15,622 bases of DNA from Candidatus Omnitrophica bacterium CG1_02_40_15 (GTDB lineage: Bacteria; Omnitrophota; Gorgyraeia; Gorgyraeales; Gorgyraeaceae), in contig MNVP01000032.1 in assembly GCA_001871815.1 (NCBI GenBank), forward strand, positions 1-15,622, given 5' to 3'. Each line of letters opens with the position of its first letter. Positions within the stretch are counted from its first letter, which is position 1. The notes beneath the pieces are model-generated. The model was not told the DNA's origin and ran no database searches. It saw nothing but the letters and a program-made list of their open reading frames with translations. Positions 1 through 5,853 of the stretch are shown one piece after another. The position numbers and the translations under genes are program-made.

Positions 1-103
1 AATTTTGGCAAATGTCCGCAAGGATTTACAGCGAGTTTCGGTCGAGTGACAATGCGATAGTCGACAGAGAAACGAGCTGTAAACCGTAGCGGACGGCAAA
101 ATT
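1..103. repeat. Long imperfect palindrome (hairpin element)
   Basis: The two halves are inverted copies. AATTTTG (1-7) pairs with CAAAATT (97-103), GTCCGC (14-19) with GCGGAC (89-94), TTTACAGC (25-32) with GCTGTAAA (76-83), GTTTC (35-39) with GAAAC (69-73), and GTCGA (41-45) with TCGAC (61-65). No open frame or known RNA family is recognised. It is probably a mobile palindromic repeat or a cruciform-forming unit; a structured RNA is the alternative. Confidence 0.7.
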
Positions 104-121
104 ATTTCGTGCCGAACGACC

Positions 122-188
122 CCAGCCTGCACAGGACACCGTGCCCGCTCGAATCGGCGAGGCTTTTCTTTAGGCCTGTCACGGCTGG
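122..188. repeat. Second hairpin upstream of aroB
   Basis: CCAGCC (122-127) pairs with GGCTGG (183-188) and ACAGG (131-135) with CCTGT (175-179), leaving a loop of about 40 nt. It ends 16 nt before the aroB start codon. It may be another palindromic repeat or a leader structure. No T-run follows the closing arm, so a simple terminator is unlikely. Confidence 0.5.
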
Positions 189-204
189 CTAGAAAACACA
201 TACT

Positions 205-1311
205 ATGAAAAAAATCAAAGTAAATCTTGGGAAAAATAGTTACGATATATTAATTTGTTACAATGAGCTCAATAAACTAGGGCCATGTCTAAAGCGTTTG
301 AACATAGGCAGGGACGCTATAATAGTCACGAATGCGAGCTTGAAAAAGCTTTTCGGAAATAAGATTGAAAAGCTTCTCGTTGCCAGCGGTTTCAATGTAA
401 GGTTTGAGATAGTGCCTGACGGAGAAAAGGCGAAATCAGAAAAAGAATGCCTGAAGCTTTTAAACGGCATCTCTAAATTTGACGCTCTGGCCAGGGTGTT
501 TATAATAGCTCTCGGAGGAGGGGTGGTAGGAGACTTGGCAGGGTTTGCAGCGAGCATATATAAAAGAGGTATCCCCTACATACAGGTTCCCACGACGCTT
601 CTTAGCCAGGTGGATTCAGCAATAGGAGGAAAGACAGCCATAGATCTGAGCGCAGGAAAAAACCTGGTAGGGGCATTTTATCAGCCAAAACTTGTTTTTA
701 CAGATATCTCGTTTTTAAAAAGCCTGCCTGAAAAAGAGCTTATATCAGGCCTTGCGGAAACCATTAAATATGGAATAATAAAATCGCCGGATCTTTTCAG
801 CTTCATAGAAAAAAATTATACAAAAATTCTAAGATATGATAAAAAATGCCTGCAGCACATTGTGCATAAATGCAGCCTTATAAAAGCCTGGATTGTTGAA
901 AAAGATGAAATGGATAATAAAAATATCCGCGTGGTCCTTAATCTCGGACATACTGTAGGCCATGCCATAGAGGCTGCAACTAATTATCGCAAATCTTATA
1001 ACCATGGCCATGCAGTAGCGCTAGGCATATTATCCAGTATTTATATAGCCGGGAAAATGGGCTTGTTGACAGAATCCAGCAGCCGCAGGATAAAGAATGT
1101 AATTAAAAATACAGGATTGCCTGTTAAGCTTAAAAATGTAAGCCTGAAAGATATTTTATCAGCCCAAAGCCATGATAAAAAATTTATTCATGGTAAAAAC
1201 CGTTTTGTTTTGCCTGTCAGGATAGGGAAGGTTGTAGTAAAAGAAGGCATCCCTGAATCATTAATAAAAGAGTCGCTTTTAAACGCATTATATGAATCTG
1301 AAAAAAGATAA
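205..1311 (+). CDS. aroB: 3-dehydroquinate synthase
   Basis: This enzyme converts DAHP to 3-dehydroquinate, the second step of the shikimate pathway to aromatic amino acids, using NAD+ and a divalent metal in the cytoplasm. The 368 residues match the usual family length. The NAD-binding GGGVVGD motif is at 104-110 and is followed by the conserved VPTTLLSQVDSAIGGKT block. The expected metal ligands are present: E185 (in GLAETIKYG), H249 (in LGHTVGHAIE) and H267 (in NHGHAVALG). The ATG at 205 gives the normal N-terminus but has no clear Shine-Dalgarno site. The last 20 bp overlap rnc, suggesting translational coupling. No other shikimate gene is visible in the window. Confidence 0.97.
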   Translation: MKKIKVNLGKNSYDILICYNELNKLGPCLKRLNIGRDAIIVTNASLKKLFGNKIEKLLVASGFNVRFEIVPDGEKAKSEKECLKLLNGISKFDALARVFIIALGGGVVGDLAGFAASIYKRGIPYIQVPTTLLSQVDSAIGGKTAIDLSAGKNLVGAFYQPKLVFTDISFLKSLPEKELISGLAETIKYGIIKSPDLFSFIEKNYTKILRYDKKCLQHIVHKCSLIKAWIVEKDEMDNKNIRVVLNLGHTVGHAIEAATNYRKSYNHGHAVALGILSSIYIAGKMGLLTESSSRRIKNVIKNTGLPVKLKNVSLKDILSAQSHDKKFIHGKNRFVLPVRIGKVVVKEGIPESLIKESLLNALYESEKR

Positions 1312-2020
1312 AGACAGGCTTAAGAAGCTTAAAATTTTTGAAAGGTCAATAGGGTATGGTTTTAGGAATAAATTCTTATTGAACCAGGCGCTTACGCACA
1401 AATCCTACGCAAATGAAAAAAACATGGAGCGTTCCAGCGATAACGAACGGCTGGAGTTTCTTGGAGACTCTGTCTTGGGCGTAATTATAAGCCATATGCT
1501 TTACAATGAATACCCAGGAGAAGACGAGGGTGTTCTCACGCGCTATAAATCGCAGTTAGTGAGCGGAGAAACACTCGCCAGGATAGCAAAGGAAATAGAG
1601 ATGGGCGAATACATTCTGCTTGGCAAAGGAGAAGAGTCATCCGGCGGCAGGAAACATATATCTAATCTCATGTGCGCCCTGGAAGCTATTATAGGCGCCA
1701 TATTTTTAGACGGAGGATTGAAAGCTTCGCATGGTTTTATAACCAGGGTATTCAGGTCTGAGATACAGCTTGTAAAAGAAGGAAAAGGCGCAAAGGATTA
1801 CAAATCAATATTTCAACAGACCGTGCTCAGAAAATTTAAAACCACTCCTTCTTATAAAATACTTTCAGAAATAGGCCCTGATCATAAAAAGCATTTCATC
1901 GTAGAAGCAGTAGTAGCTGGCAAGAGATATGGAATAGGGTCTGGCCCAAACAAGAAAAGCGCAGAACAGTTATCTGCCAAAGAAGCACTGTCTGCGATAG
2001 AATCAGAAAAGGAATTATAG
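1292..2020 (+). CDS. rnc: Ribonuclease III
   Basis: RNase III is a double-strand-specific endoribonuclease that processes rRNA precursors and structured mRNAs in the cytoplasm. The protein has 242 residues. The RIII domain carries the signature NERLEFLGDS at 51-60, including catalytic E52 and D59, and E131 in the second acidic site. A double-stranded RNA-binding domain occupies about 169-238. One oddity: the residue three before E131, which is Asp (D114) in E. coli, is Cys128 here (codon tgc). The gene starts inside the end of aroB and ends 6 bp from the convergent GspB-like gene, with no obvious terminator between them. Identification is secure; full catalytic activity is an inference. Confidence 0.96.
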   Translation: MNLKKDKDRLKKLKIFERSIGYGFRNKFLLNQALTHKSYANEKNMERSSDNERLEFLGDSVLGVIISHMLYNEYPGEDEGVLTRYKSQLVSGETLARIAKEIEMGEYILLGKGEESSGGRKHISNLMCALEAIIGAIFLDGGLKASHGFITRVFRSEIQLVKEGKGAKDYKSIFQQTVLRKFKTTPSYKILSEIGPDHKKHFIVEAVVAGKRYGIGSGPNKKSAEQLSAKEALSAIESEKEL

Positions 2021-2026
2021 TTTTAA

Positions 2027-2506
2027 TTATTTAAGACTTAGAACTATCTCACTTCCGTCATTTTTTTCAATCTTTACAAGGTCTTTAGTTATGCTAGTAA
2101 TCTCTCCACCAAGAAGCCTGTCGCCTTCTTTCACAATCCTGTTATTAACAATAGCCCACCGGCCTTTATCGCCGTACATAATGCCGCTTAGTTTCACAAC
2201 ATCCTGCGATCTCATAGCTCCCGCTTGGGCTTTCTGCTCTATATTATTAAGAGCTGACTGAATTACAGATGTAGGCGTGGATTTAAAACCCGCCTCTACA
2301 AAAGCATTGGATCTGGACATACTCTTATACAAGATCAATGATCCGAAAAGAGACGCTATGATAACAAGGGACGCAGTTATTATAGCAATCCATTTTCTAT
2401 CAGGGTTTGATAGGGGGTGGTCGCGACGGCCCCCTACAGAAATGGTTCGATCCTTAGGATCAAACCCTTTGCCCGCCTTTTTTAAAGCGTCATTGACAAT
2501 GCTCAT
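2027..2506 (-). CDS. GspB-like single-pass membrane protein
   Basis: The protein has about 159 residues and a short cytoplasmic head with MSIVNDALKKA, as usual at the start of GspB/ExeB-like proteins. One membrane segment lies at about 39-60. The periplasmic C-terminal domain (about 105-159) resembles the GspB C-terminal fold (SGIMYG, VNNRIVKEGD, I.L). In type II secretion GspB partners the ATPase GspA and remodels peptidoglycan for secretin assembly; that role is inferred from the adjacent ExeA-like gene. I choose ATG 2506 over the adjacent TTG 2509 because of the conserved MSIVNDAL start and the GAGGGGGT ribosome site just upstream. Residues about 14-35 are encoded by a palindromic repeat and do not look like family sequence. 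Confidence 0.75.
   Translation of the reverse strand: MSIVNDALKKAGKGFDPKDRTISVGGRRDHPLSNPDRKWIAIITASLVIIASLFGSLILYKSMSRSNAFVEAGFKSTPTSVIQSALNNIEQKAQAGAMRSQDVVKLSGIMYGDKGRWAIVNNRIVKEGDRLLGGEITSITKDLVKIEKNDGSEIVLSLK
2403..2467. repeat. Palindromic element inside the GspB-like gene
   Basis: The outer arms GGGTTTGAT (2403-2411) and ATCAAACCC (2459-2467) are perfect inverted repeats. Inside them, TAGGGGG (2411-2417) pairs with CCCCCTA (2430-2436) around GTCGCGAC (2420-2427), and GATCCTTAGGATC (2449-2461) is a further palindrome. The whole unit lies in frame in the coding sequence and adds about 22 residues between the conserved head and the membrane segment. Confidence 0.8.
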
Positions 2507-3314
2507 CAAATACCCCCTCGATTTCCTTAACGCATTTTTTAACCATATTAGAATCTATTGTTTTTTTATCGGTACTATAGCCTGTTAGAAGCGATTTATC
2601 GCACGCTATATTTATTAATCTAGGTATCCCGCCTGAAAATTTGAATATCTCTTCAATTGCATCCTTATGGAAAATATCGCCGTTGTTGCAGCCTGCCACA
2701 TTAAGCCTATGCGATATATAGCCATCGACTTCGCGCCTGGATAGGGGAGCTATGTGGTATCTTATGGCTATCCTCTGGCGCAATTGTTTCAATTCCCCGG
2801 AAGCAAGTTTTTCCCTTAATTCAGGCTGGCCCACCAAAATAATCTGCAGCAATTTTTCTTTTTCTGTCTCAAGGTTTGATAAAAGCCTTACTTGTTCCAG
2901 AAGAGATGGTTTCAGATTCTGAGCTTCGTCTATGATAAGCACCACATTATTTCTGTGCTCCAGCTGTTCCAGCAAAAACTTATTCAACTCGCTCAACATT
3001 GTAATCTTATTTTTGCTTCTTACCTGTATGCCAAAATCTTCTATAATGGCCTGCAAAAGCTGAAGTTCTGAAAGGTTTCCATTCAGAATAAAAGCTGTTT
3101 TTGTATGCTGGTCCAGCTGGCTTAGAAGGGCTTTACACACAGTTGTTTTTCCTGCACCTATCTCGCCTGTAATCTCCAGAAAACCCATGCGCTCCTGAAT
3201 CCCATATTGCATGTGGCTGATAGCTTCTTTGTGTTTTTTGCTGAGATAGAGGAAATTCGGGTCAGCTGTTACATTGAAAGGTTTTTCATTTAAACCATAA
3301 AATTGCAGGTACAT
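2490..3314 (-). CDS. ExeA/GspA-type AAA+ ATPase
   Basis: This is a 274-residue P-loop ATPase of the ExeA/GspA family, which works with GspB/ExeB at the inner membrane in assembling the type II secretion secretin; related proteins serve pilus and exopolysaccharide systems. The N-terminus MYLQFYGLNEKPF is typical. Walker A is GEIGAGKTT at 50-58, Walker B is VVLIIDEAQ at 124-132, the sensor-1 region is IILVGQPEL at 159-167, and an Arg-rich segment (LRQRIAIRY) follows. The protein lacks the long C-terminal peptidoglycan-binding region of full-length GspA. Its end overlaps the downstream GspB-like gene by 17 bp (from ATG 2506), so the two form one unit. A ribosome site AAGGA precedes the ATG. Confidence 0.88.
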   Translation of the reverse strand: MYLQFYGLNEKPFNVTADPNFLYLSKKHKEAISHMQYGIQERMGFLEITGEIGAGKTTVCKALLSQLDQHTKTAFILNGNLSELQLLQAIIEDFGIQVRSKNKITMLSELNKFLLEQLEHRNNVVLIIDEAQNLKPSLLEQVRLLSNLETEKEKLLQIILVGQPELREKLASGELKQLRQRIAIRYHIAPLSRREVDGYISHRLNVAGCNNGDIFHKDAIEEIFKFSGGIPRLINIACDKSLLTGYSTDKKTIDSNMVKKCVKEIEGVFDEHCQ

Positions 3315-3337
3315 AATATCAATTCCTTTTGTTATGA

Positions 3338-3346
3338 ATTATAGCA
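3338..3346 (-). promoter_or_regulatory. Extended -10 promoter for the ATPase gene
   Basis: On the minus strand the sequence TGCTATAAT gives a perfect -10 box with the extended TGn element, about 24 bp before the ATPase start codon. The -35 region is poor, as expected for extended -10 promoters. The call is by pattern only. Confidence 0.5.
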
Positions 3347-3389
3347 CTATTAAGGTTTTAATAAAAGAAATTTTTTAGTAATATTTTTC

Positions 3390-3418
3390 TTGAATTATAT
3401 CGGCTTTAGCCTTATAAT
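3390..3418 (+). promoter_or_regulatory. Sigma70-type promoter for PilZ gene at 3529
   Basis: TTGAAT (3390-3395), a 17-bp spacer and a perfect TATAAT (3413-3418) form a near-consensus promoter. Transcription should begin near 3425, giving a leader of about 100 nt before the PilZ start codon. It is divergent from the ATPase promoter at 3338-3346. Confidence 0.65.
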
Positions 3419-3424
3419 TTATTT

Positions 3425-3528
3425 ATCATTAATGAGGTTAGTAAGAAAAATCGTCCCTCGCGACCTGATGGAAATAAAGAGGGCCGCTCGGGATCAATTT
3501 TTACAAAGCAAAAATTGGGAGGTATGCT
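3425..3528 (+). promoter_or_regulatory. Structured 5' leader of PilZ gene
   Basis: The predicted leader contains CCCTC near 3455 complementary to GAGGG near 3480. A hairpin, CAATTTTT paired with AAAAATTG around a 7-nt loop, ends just before the GGGAGGT ribosome site. The position would allow control of ribosome access. I could not match it to either known c-di-GMP riboswitch class. Confidence 0.35.
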
Positions 3529-3885
3529 ATGTGGAGCGGAATAAATAGAAGAAAGTTTCCCAGAGCCAGTTATCCATGCGTACTGTCAGTAAAAAGAAAA
3601 GATCAGCAGGATACATTGTCAACTCAGACTGAGAACATAGGATTGGGCGGCATATGCGTAATCTTGCCTAGAGATCTAGGCATATTTGCTCCTGTAGAGA
3701 TACGCCTGGATTTACTTGATGGCCAGCCTGTTATAGAATGCGATGGAACAGTAGCATGGGTGATAGCCAGTAAAGAGGACAAGAAGTCTGAATCTTTTGA
3801 TACAGGCCTGGAGTTTACAAATTTAAAAAGAAAAGACGCTATAAGAATAAATTCTATAATTGAAAAAATAATAGATACGCAATAA
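3529..3885 (+). CDS. PilZ domain protein 1
   Basis: This is a stand-alone PilZ domain of 118 residues, a fold that binds cyclic di-GMP and transmits the signal to partner proteins. The RxxxR motif is R8-R12 (RRKFPR). The second motif, normally D/NxSxxG, is N36-I-G-L-G-G41, so the usual Ser is Gly38 and binding may be weakened. The beta-barrel pattern continues through CDGTVAWVI and ends with TGLEF. A strong GGGAGGT ribosome site sits before ATG 3529. The gene is followed 39 bp later by another PilZ gene that has its own promoter. The output partner is unknown. Confidence 0.85.
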   Translation: MWSGINRRKFPRASYPCVLSVKRKDQQDTLSTQTENIGLGGICVILPRDLGIFAPVEIRLDLLDGQPVIECDGTVAWVIASKEDKKSESFDTGLEFTNLKRKDAIRINSIIEKIIDTQ

Positions 3886-3889
3886 CTGT

Positions 3890-3918
3890 TTGACAAATAA
3901 AGAGTTACGTGATAAACT
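3890..3918 (+). promoter_or_regulatory. Promoter giving a leaderless PilZ mRNA
   Basis: TTGACA (3890-3895, perfect -35), a 17-bp spacer and TAAACT (3913-3918). The expected transcription start, about 7 bp after the -10 box, coincides with the A of ATG 3925. No Shine-Dalgarno sequence is present, so the message should be leaderless. Confidence 0.65.
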
Positions 3919-3924
3919 TTAGGT

Positions 3925-4218
3925 ATGGAAGAAGAAAAGAGGTTTACTTCAAGAATATTATTTAATTCATCTATCCGCTATTATCAAAAAGGCGCTAAAA
4001 TATACAGCGATACTGTAGGCAAAGATATAAGCAATAGCGGCATAGGTTTTATTTCTAACGAATTTATACCAAGACATTCCCAGCTCGTATTTGAAATACG
4101 CCCTCCATGGCAGCCAGAGCCAATTCAAACATTAGCAGAAGTTGCATGGATCTCAAATCAGCCGCATTCTGAAAGGTTTAACGTGGGCGCGAAGTTTTTA
4201 AATCCTCTGGTGGTATAA
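3925..4218 (+). CDS. PilZ domain protein 2
   Basis: This 97-residue protein is little more than one PilZ domain. The arginine motif is R6-R10 (RFTSR) and the second motif is intact as D34-I-S36-N-S-G39. The core strand LAEVAWIS and the closing VGAKFLNP are typical, so c-di-GMP binding is likely. FLNP is shared with PilZ protein 6 at 13702, suggesting they are paralogues. It has its own promoter and no ribosome site. The structured spacer after it (4219-4356) ends in the promoter of the next gene. Confidence 0.85.
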   Translation: MEEEKRFTSRILFNSSIRYYQKGAKIYSDTVGKDISNSGIGFISNEFIPRHSQLVFEIRPPWQPEPIQTLAEVAWISNQPHSERFNVGAKFLNPLVV

Positions 4219-4283
4219 AATTCCATAAGAAGTGTCGTATAGTATCATGTCGTTAAAGATCTTTCGGCCTATCGGCCTCAGGA

Positions 4284-4320
4284 TCAAGCAATGCCTGCTT
4301 TTTCAGCAGGCATTGCTTGA
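4284..4320. repeat. Perfect 15-bp hairpin overlapping a -35 box
   Basis: TCAAGCAATGCCTGC (4284-4298) and its exact complement (4306-4320) flank a 7-nt loop. There is no T-run after the stem, so intrinsic termination is possible but not clear. The right arm ends inside the TTGACA -35 box (4317-4322) of the next gene, so it could also be an operator or a repeat that supplied the promoter. The rest of 4219-4283 shows only a short repeat of CGGCCT. Confidence 0.75.
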
Positions 4321-4345
4321 CAAAATCAATATCGCAATGTATACT
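4317..4345 (+). promoter_or_regulatory. Consensus promoter for gene at 4357
   Basis: TTGACA (4317-4322), a 17-bp spacer and TATACT (4340-4345). Transcription would start about 4352, leaving a leader of only about 5 nt before ATG 4357. No ribosome site is visible. Confidence 0.7.
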
Positions 4346-4356
4346 TTTTATCACTT

Positions 4357-4749
4357 ATGGCTGAAAATAAAAATAAACAGAGTATGAGTAAAGTATTCGC
4401 CTTATTAAAAATCCTTGATAAAGATAAAAGATATGATCCTGAAGCGTATTCTTTTATCATGGCAAGCCTGGACTATACCATGAAAAAGCTCAAGAGAAAA
4501 GGACATGTGAGCGGCGAAGAGCTTTCTATGGGAGTAAAGGACTATTGTTTAGAGCAATTCGGGCCAATGGCAAGGGTTGTGCTTGAAAAATGGGGCATTA
4601 AATCAACTAATGACTTTGGCGAGATAGTGTTTAATCTTATAAATTCAGGATTGTTAGGCAAAACAGACGAAGACCGCAAAGAAGATTTCCACAATAGGTA
4701 TGACTTCAAAGAGGCCTTTGACAAAGGCTGCAAATACTCCCTTCATTAA
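4357..4749 (+). CDS. Minf_1886-family conserved protein
   Basis: The 130-residue protein matches, as far as I recall the family, the small protein called Minf_1886 or 'Verruc_Plancto-restricted', which has no known biochemical function. Characteristic blocks are YDPEAYSFIMASLDYT (about 27-42), the HVSGEEL segment, EQFGPMARVVLEKWGI and DFGEIVFNLINSGLL, ending in an acidic EDRKEDF stretch. There is no signal peptide or membrane segment, so it is probably cytoplasmic. It is a single-gene unit with its own consensus promoter and almost no leader. The family is mainly known from planctomycetes, verrucomicrobia and relatives, which supports the taxonomic guess. Confidence 0.8.
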   Translation: MAENKNKQSMSKVFALLKILDKDKRYDPEAYSFIMASLDYTMKKLKRKGHVSGEELSMGVKDYCLEQFGPMARVVLEKWGIKSTNDFGEIVFNLINSGLLGKTDEDRKEDFHNRYDFKEAFDKGCKYSLH

Positions 4750-4782
4750 TCTCTAATAACTATCAAATTTAAATATTTTTTC

Positions 4783-4811
4783 TTGTATTTCTTATTTTTC
4801 TGTATTAAAAT
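4783..4811 (+). promoter_or_regulatory. Promoter for secreted protein gene
   Basis: TTGTAT (4783-4788), a 17-bp spacer and TAAAAT (4806-4811). The predicted start near 4818 lies at the GTG directly before ATG 4821, so this message too would be leaderless or have a 3-nt leader. Confidence 0.55.
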
Positions 4812-4820
4812 ACAATCGTG

Positions 4821-5732
4821 ATGAAAAATATTTTGGTTTTATATTTTTTCTGCGCTTTTCTTTCCGGGATTGCTCTTTGCCAGGAAGACATAGAGATTGA
4901 TTCGCAGGTTATCAGCGTAAATTCTGACAAGGAGTATATAATAATCAAGGCGGGAGAGAATGAAGGCATTGAAATAGGCGATGGGCTTATTATCCACAGA
5001 AACGCTGAAAAATTAGCAGAGGCCCAAGTAGTGGAAGTCAGGGCTAATGTCGCTGCTGCAGAAATATTAAATACAGAGAAAGAACAAAAAAAAGAAGTTA
5101 TAGAAAAAATTGTAGAAAAAGATAAAGAAATCAGAGAAGGCGACAGTATTTTGATTGTTAAGAAAGCAAAAAAATACCCTATAAAAAAAGAAAAATCTGC
5201 TTACCGGGAACTCAAAAAATCCAAGTGGACAACTCTTTTGGGATCCGGCGCTGCAGTTAAATCAGCAGTGCCGGTGAAAAACGTAACTGAAGGTTCAATG
5301 ACTGGGGCTGAACCTTCAGACGAAGCCTTAAATCCGGAAAAAATTCAAATCACGCAGGGAAGCAGCGTTGTAAGAGCTGATATAAATACAGGCGTTGACA
5401 CTGCATTTTCATATTCTCTGATGGTTTTAAGGGAAAACGACTATTCTGTTATCTTTTCAAGCAGGACTACAGGCGTTATTTTAGCTACGATGCCGATAAG
5501 ACTTGCTCTCATAAAAGAATTATGGGCAGACGCTACAGCTTCTATTGAACATAAACTGGTTGTGTCTCTCGAAATGAAAAATAGTAGCGGAGCCACTGAA
5601 CTAAGTATAGCTTCATTCAAAGAGCATACCCAAAAAGGAAAGCAGATAAAATTCCCTGTAACGAGGGGGTCTAATTATTACAGCCTTTTAGTGGAACTTG
5701 CTTCAAAAATAAAAGAGCGCGCCGAGCATTGA
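4821..5732 (+). CDS. Secreted protein with SH3-like N-terminal domain
   Basis: The function is not recognised. The 303 residues begin with a signal peptide (hydrophobic 4-19, likely cut near ALCQE at 18-22; the site is not a good lipobox). Residues about 26-115 form a beta-rich domain with VNSDKEYIIIKAGENEGIEIGDGLII and a later EGDSILIV, a pattern seen in FlgT-like and other envelope SH3-type domains. A charged, possibly coiled-coil stretch (85-105) is embedded in it. A Lys-rich linker follows, then a C-terminal alpha/beta domain (about 170-303) with SSRTTGVILATM. I start at ATG 4821; GTG 4818 is an alternative. The product is probably periplasmic. Confidence 0.65.
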   Translation: MKNILVLYFFCAFLSGIALCQEDIEIDSQVISVNSDKEYIIIKAGENEGIEIGDGLIIHRNAEKLAEAQVVEVRANVAAAEILNTEKEQKKEVIEKIVEKDKEIREGDSILIVKKAKKYPIKKEKSAYRELKKSKWTTLLGSGAAVKSAVPVKNVTEGSMTGAEPSDEALNPEKIQITQGSSVVRADINTGVDTAFSYSLMVLRENDYSVIFSSRTTGVILATMPIRLALIKELWADATASIEHKLVVSLEMKNSSGATELSIASFKEHTQKGKQIKFPVTRGSNYYSLLVELASKIKERAEH

Positions 5733-5753
5733 GCGCTAATGTTATAGCGAGAA

Positions 5754-5774
5754 GTCCTGAGCCTGTCGAAGGAC
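5754..5774. repeat. Short palindromic repeat (SPEPVEG type)
   Basis: GTCCT (5754-5758) and AGGAC (5770-5774) bracket GAGCCTGTCGA. Read in the frame of the glycosylase gene it encodes SPEPVEG, a peptide signature of a repeat that I recall as common in many unrelated bacterial genomes. It lies between the secreted-protein gene and the glycosylase body. Confidence 0.65.
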
Positions 5775-5800
5775 GCTGGGCGTTGAAAGATAAAAGATTA

Positions 5801-5853
5801 AACCCCGCCCTTTCTATAGCGAAGAGAGGCTGTAAAGTGAGAAAGAGCGGGGT
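5801..5853. repeat. CCCGCCCTTT hairpin element, copy 1
   Basis: ACCCCGCCCTTTCT (5802-5815) pairs, with one mismatch, with AGAAAGAGCGGGGT (5840-5853). TATAGC and GCTGTA form an inner stem. The same arm sequence and spacing recur at 11071-11121. The right arm carries the likely GTG start of the glycosylase gene. Confidence 0.7.

Noticed and set aside
2021..2026. Shared bidirectional terminator between rnc and the GspB-like gene
   Set aside because: The 6-bp gap and flanks are AT-rich but contain no stable stem.
2277..2588. Plus-strand open frame opposite the GspB-like and ATPase genes
   Set aside because: It overlaps two supported minus-strand genes, has no ribosome site and shows no family features.
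3425..3528. c-di-GMP riboswitch upstream of the PilZ gene
   Set aside because: Neither the class I nor the class II conserved core can be found; only a generic hairpin is supported.
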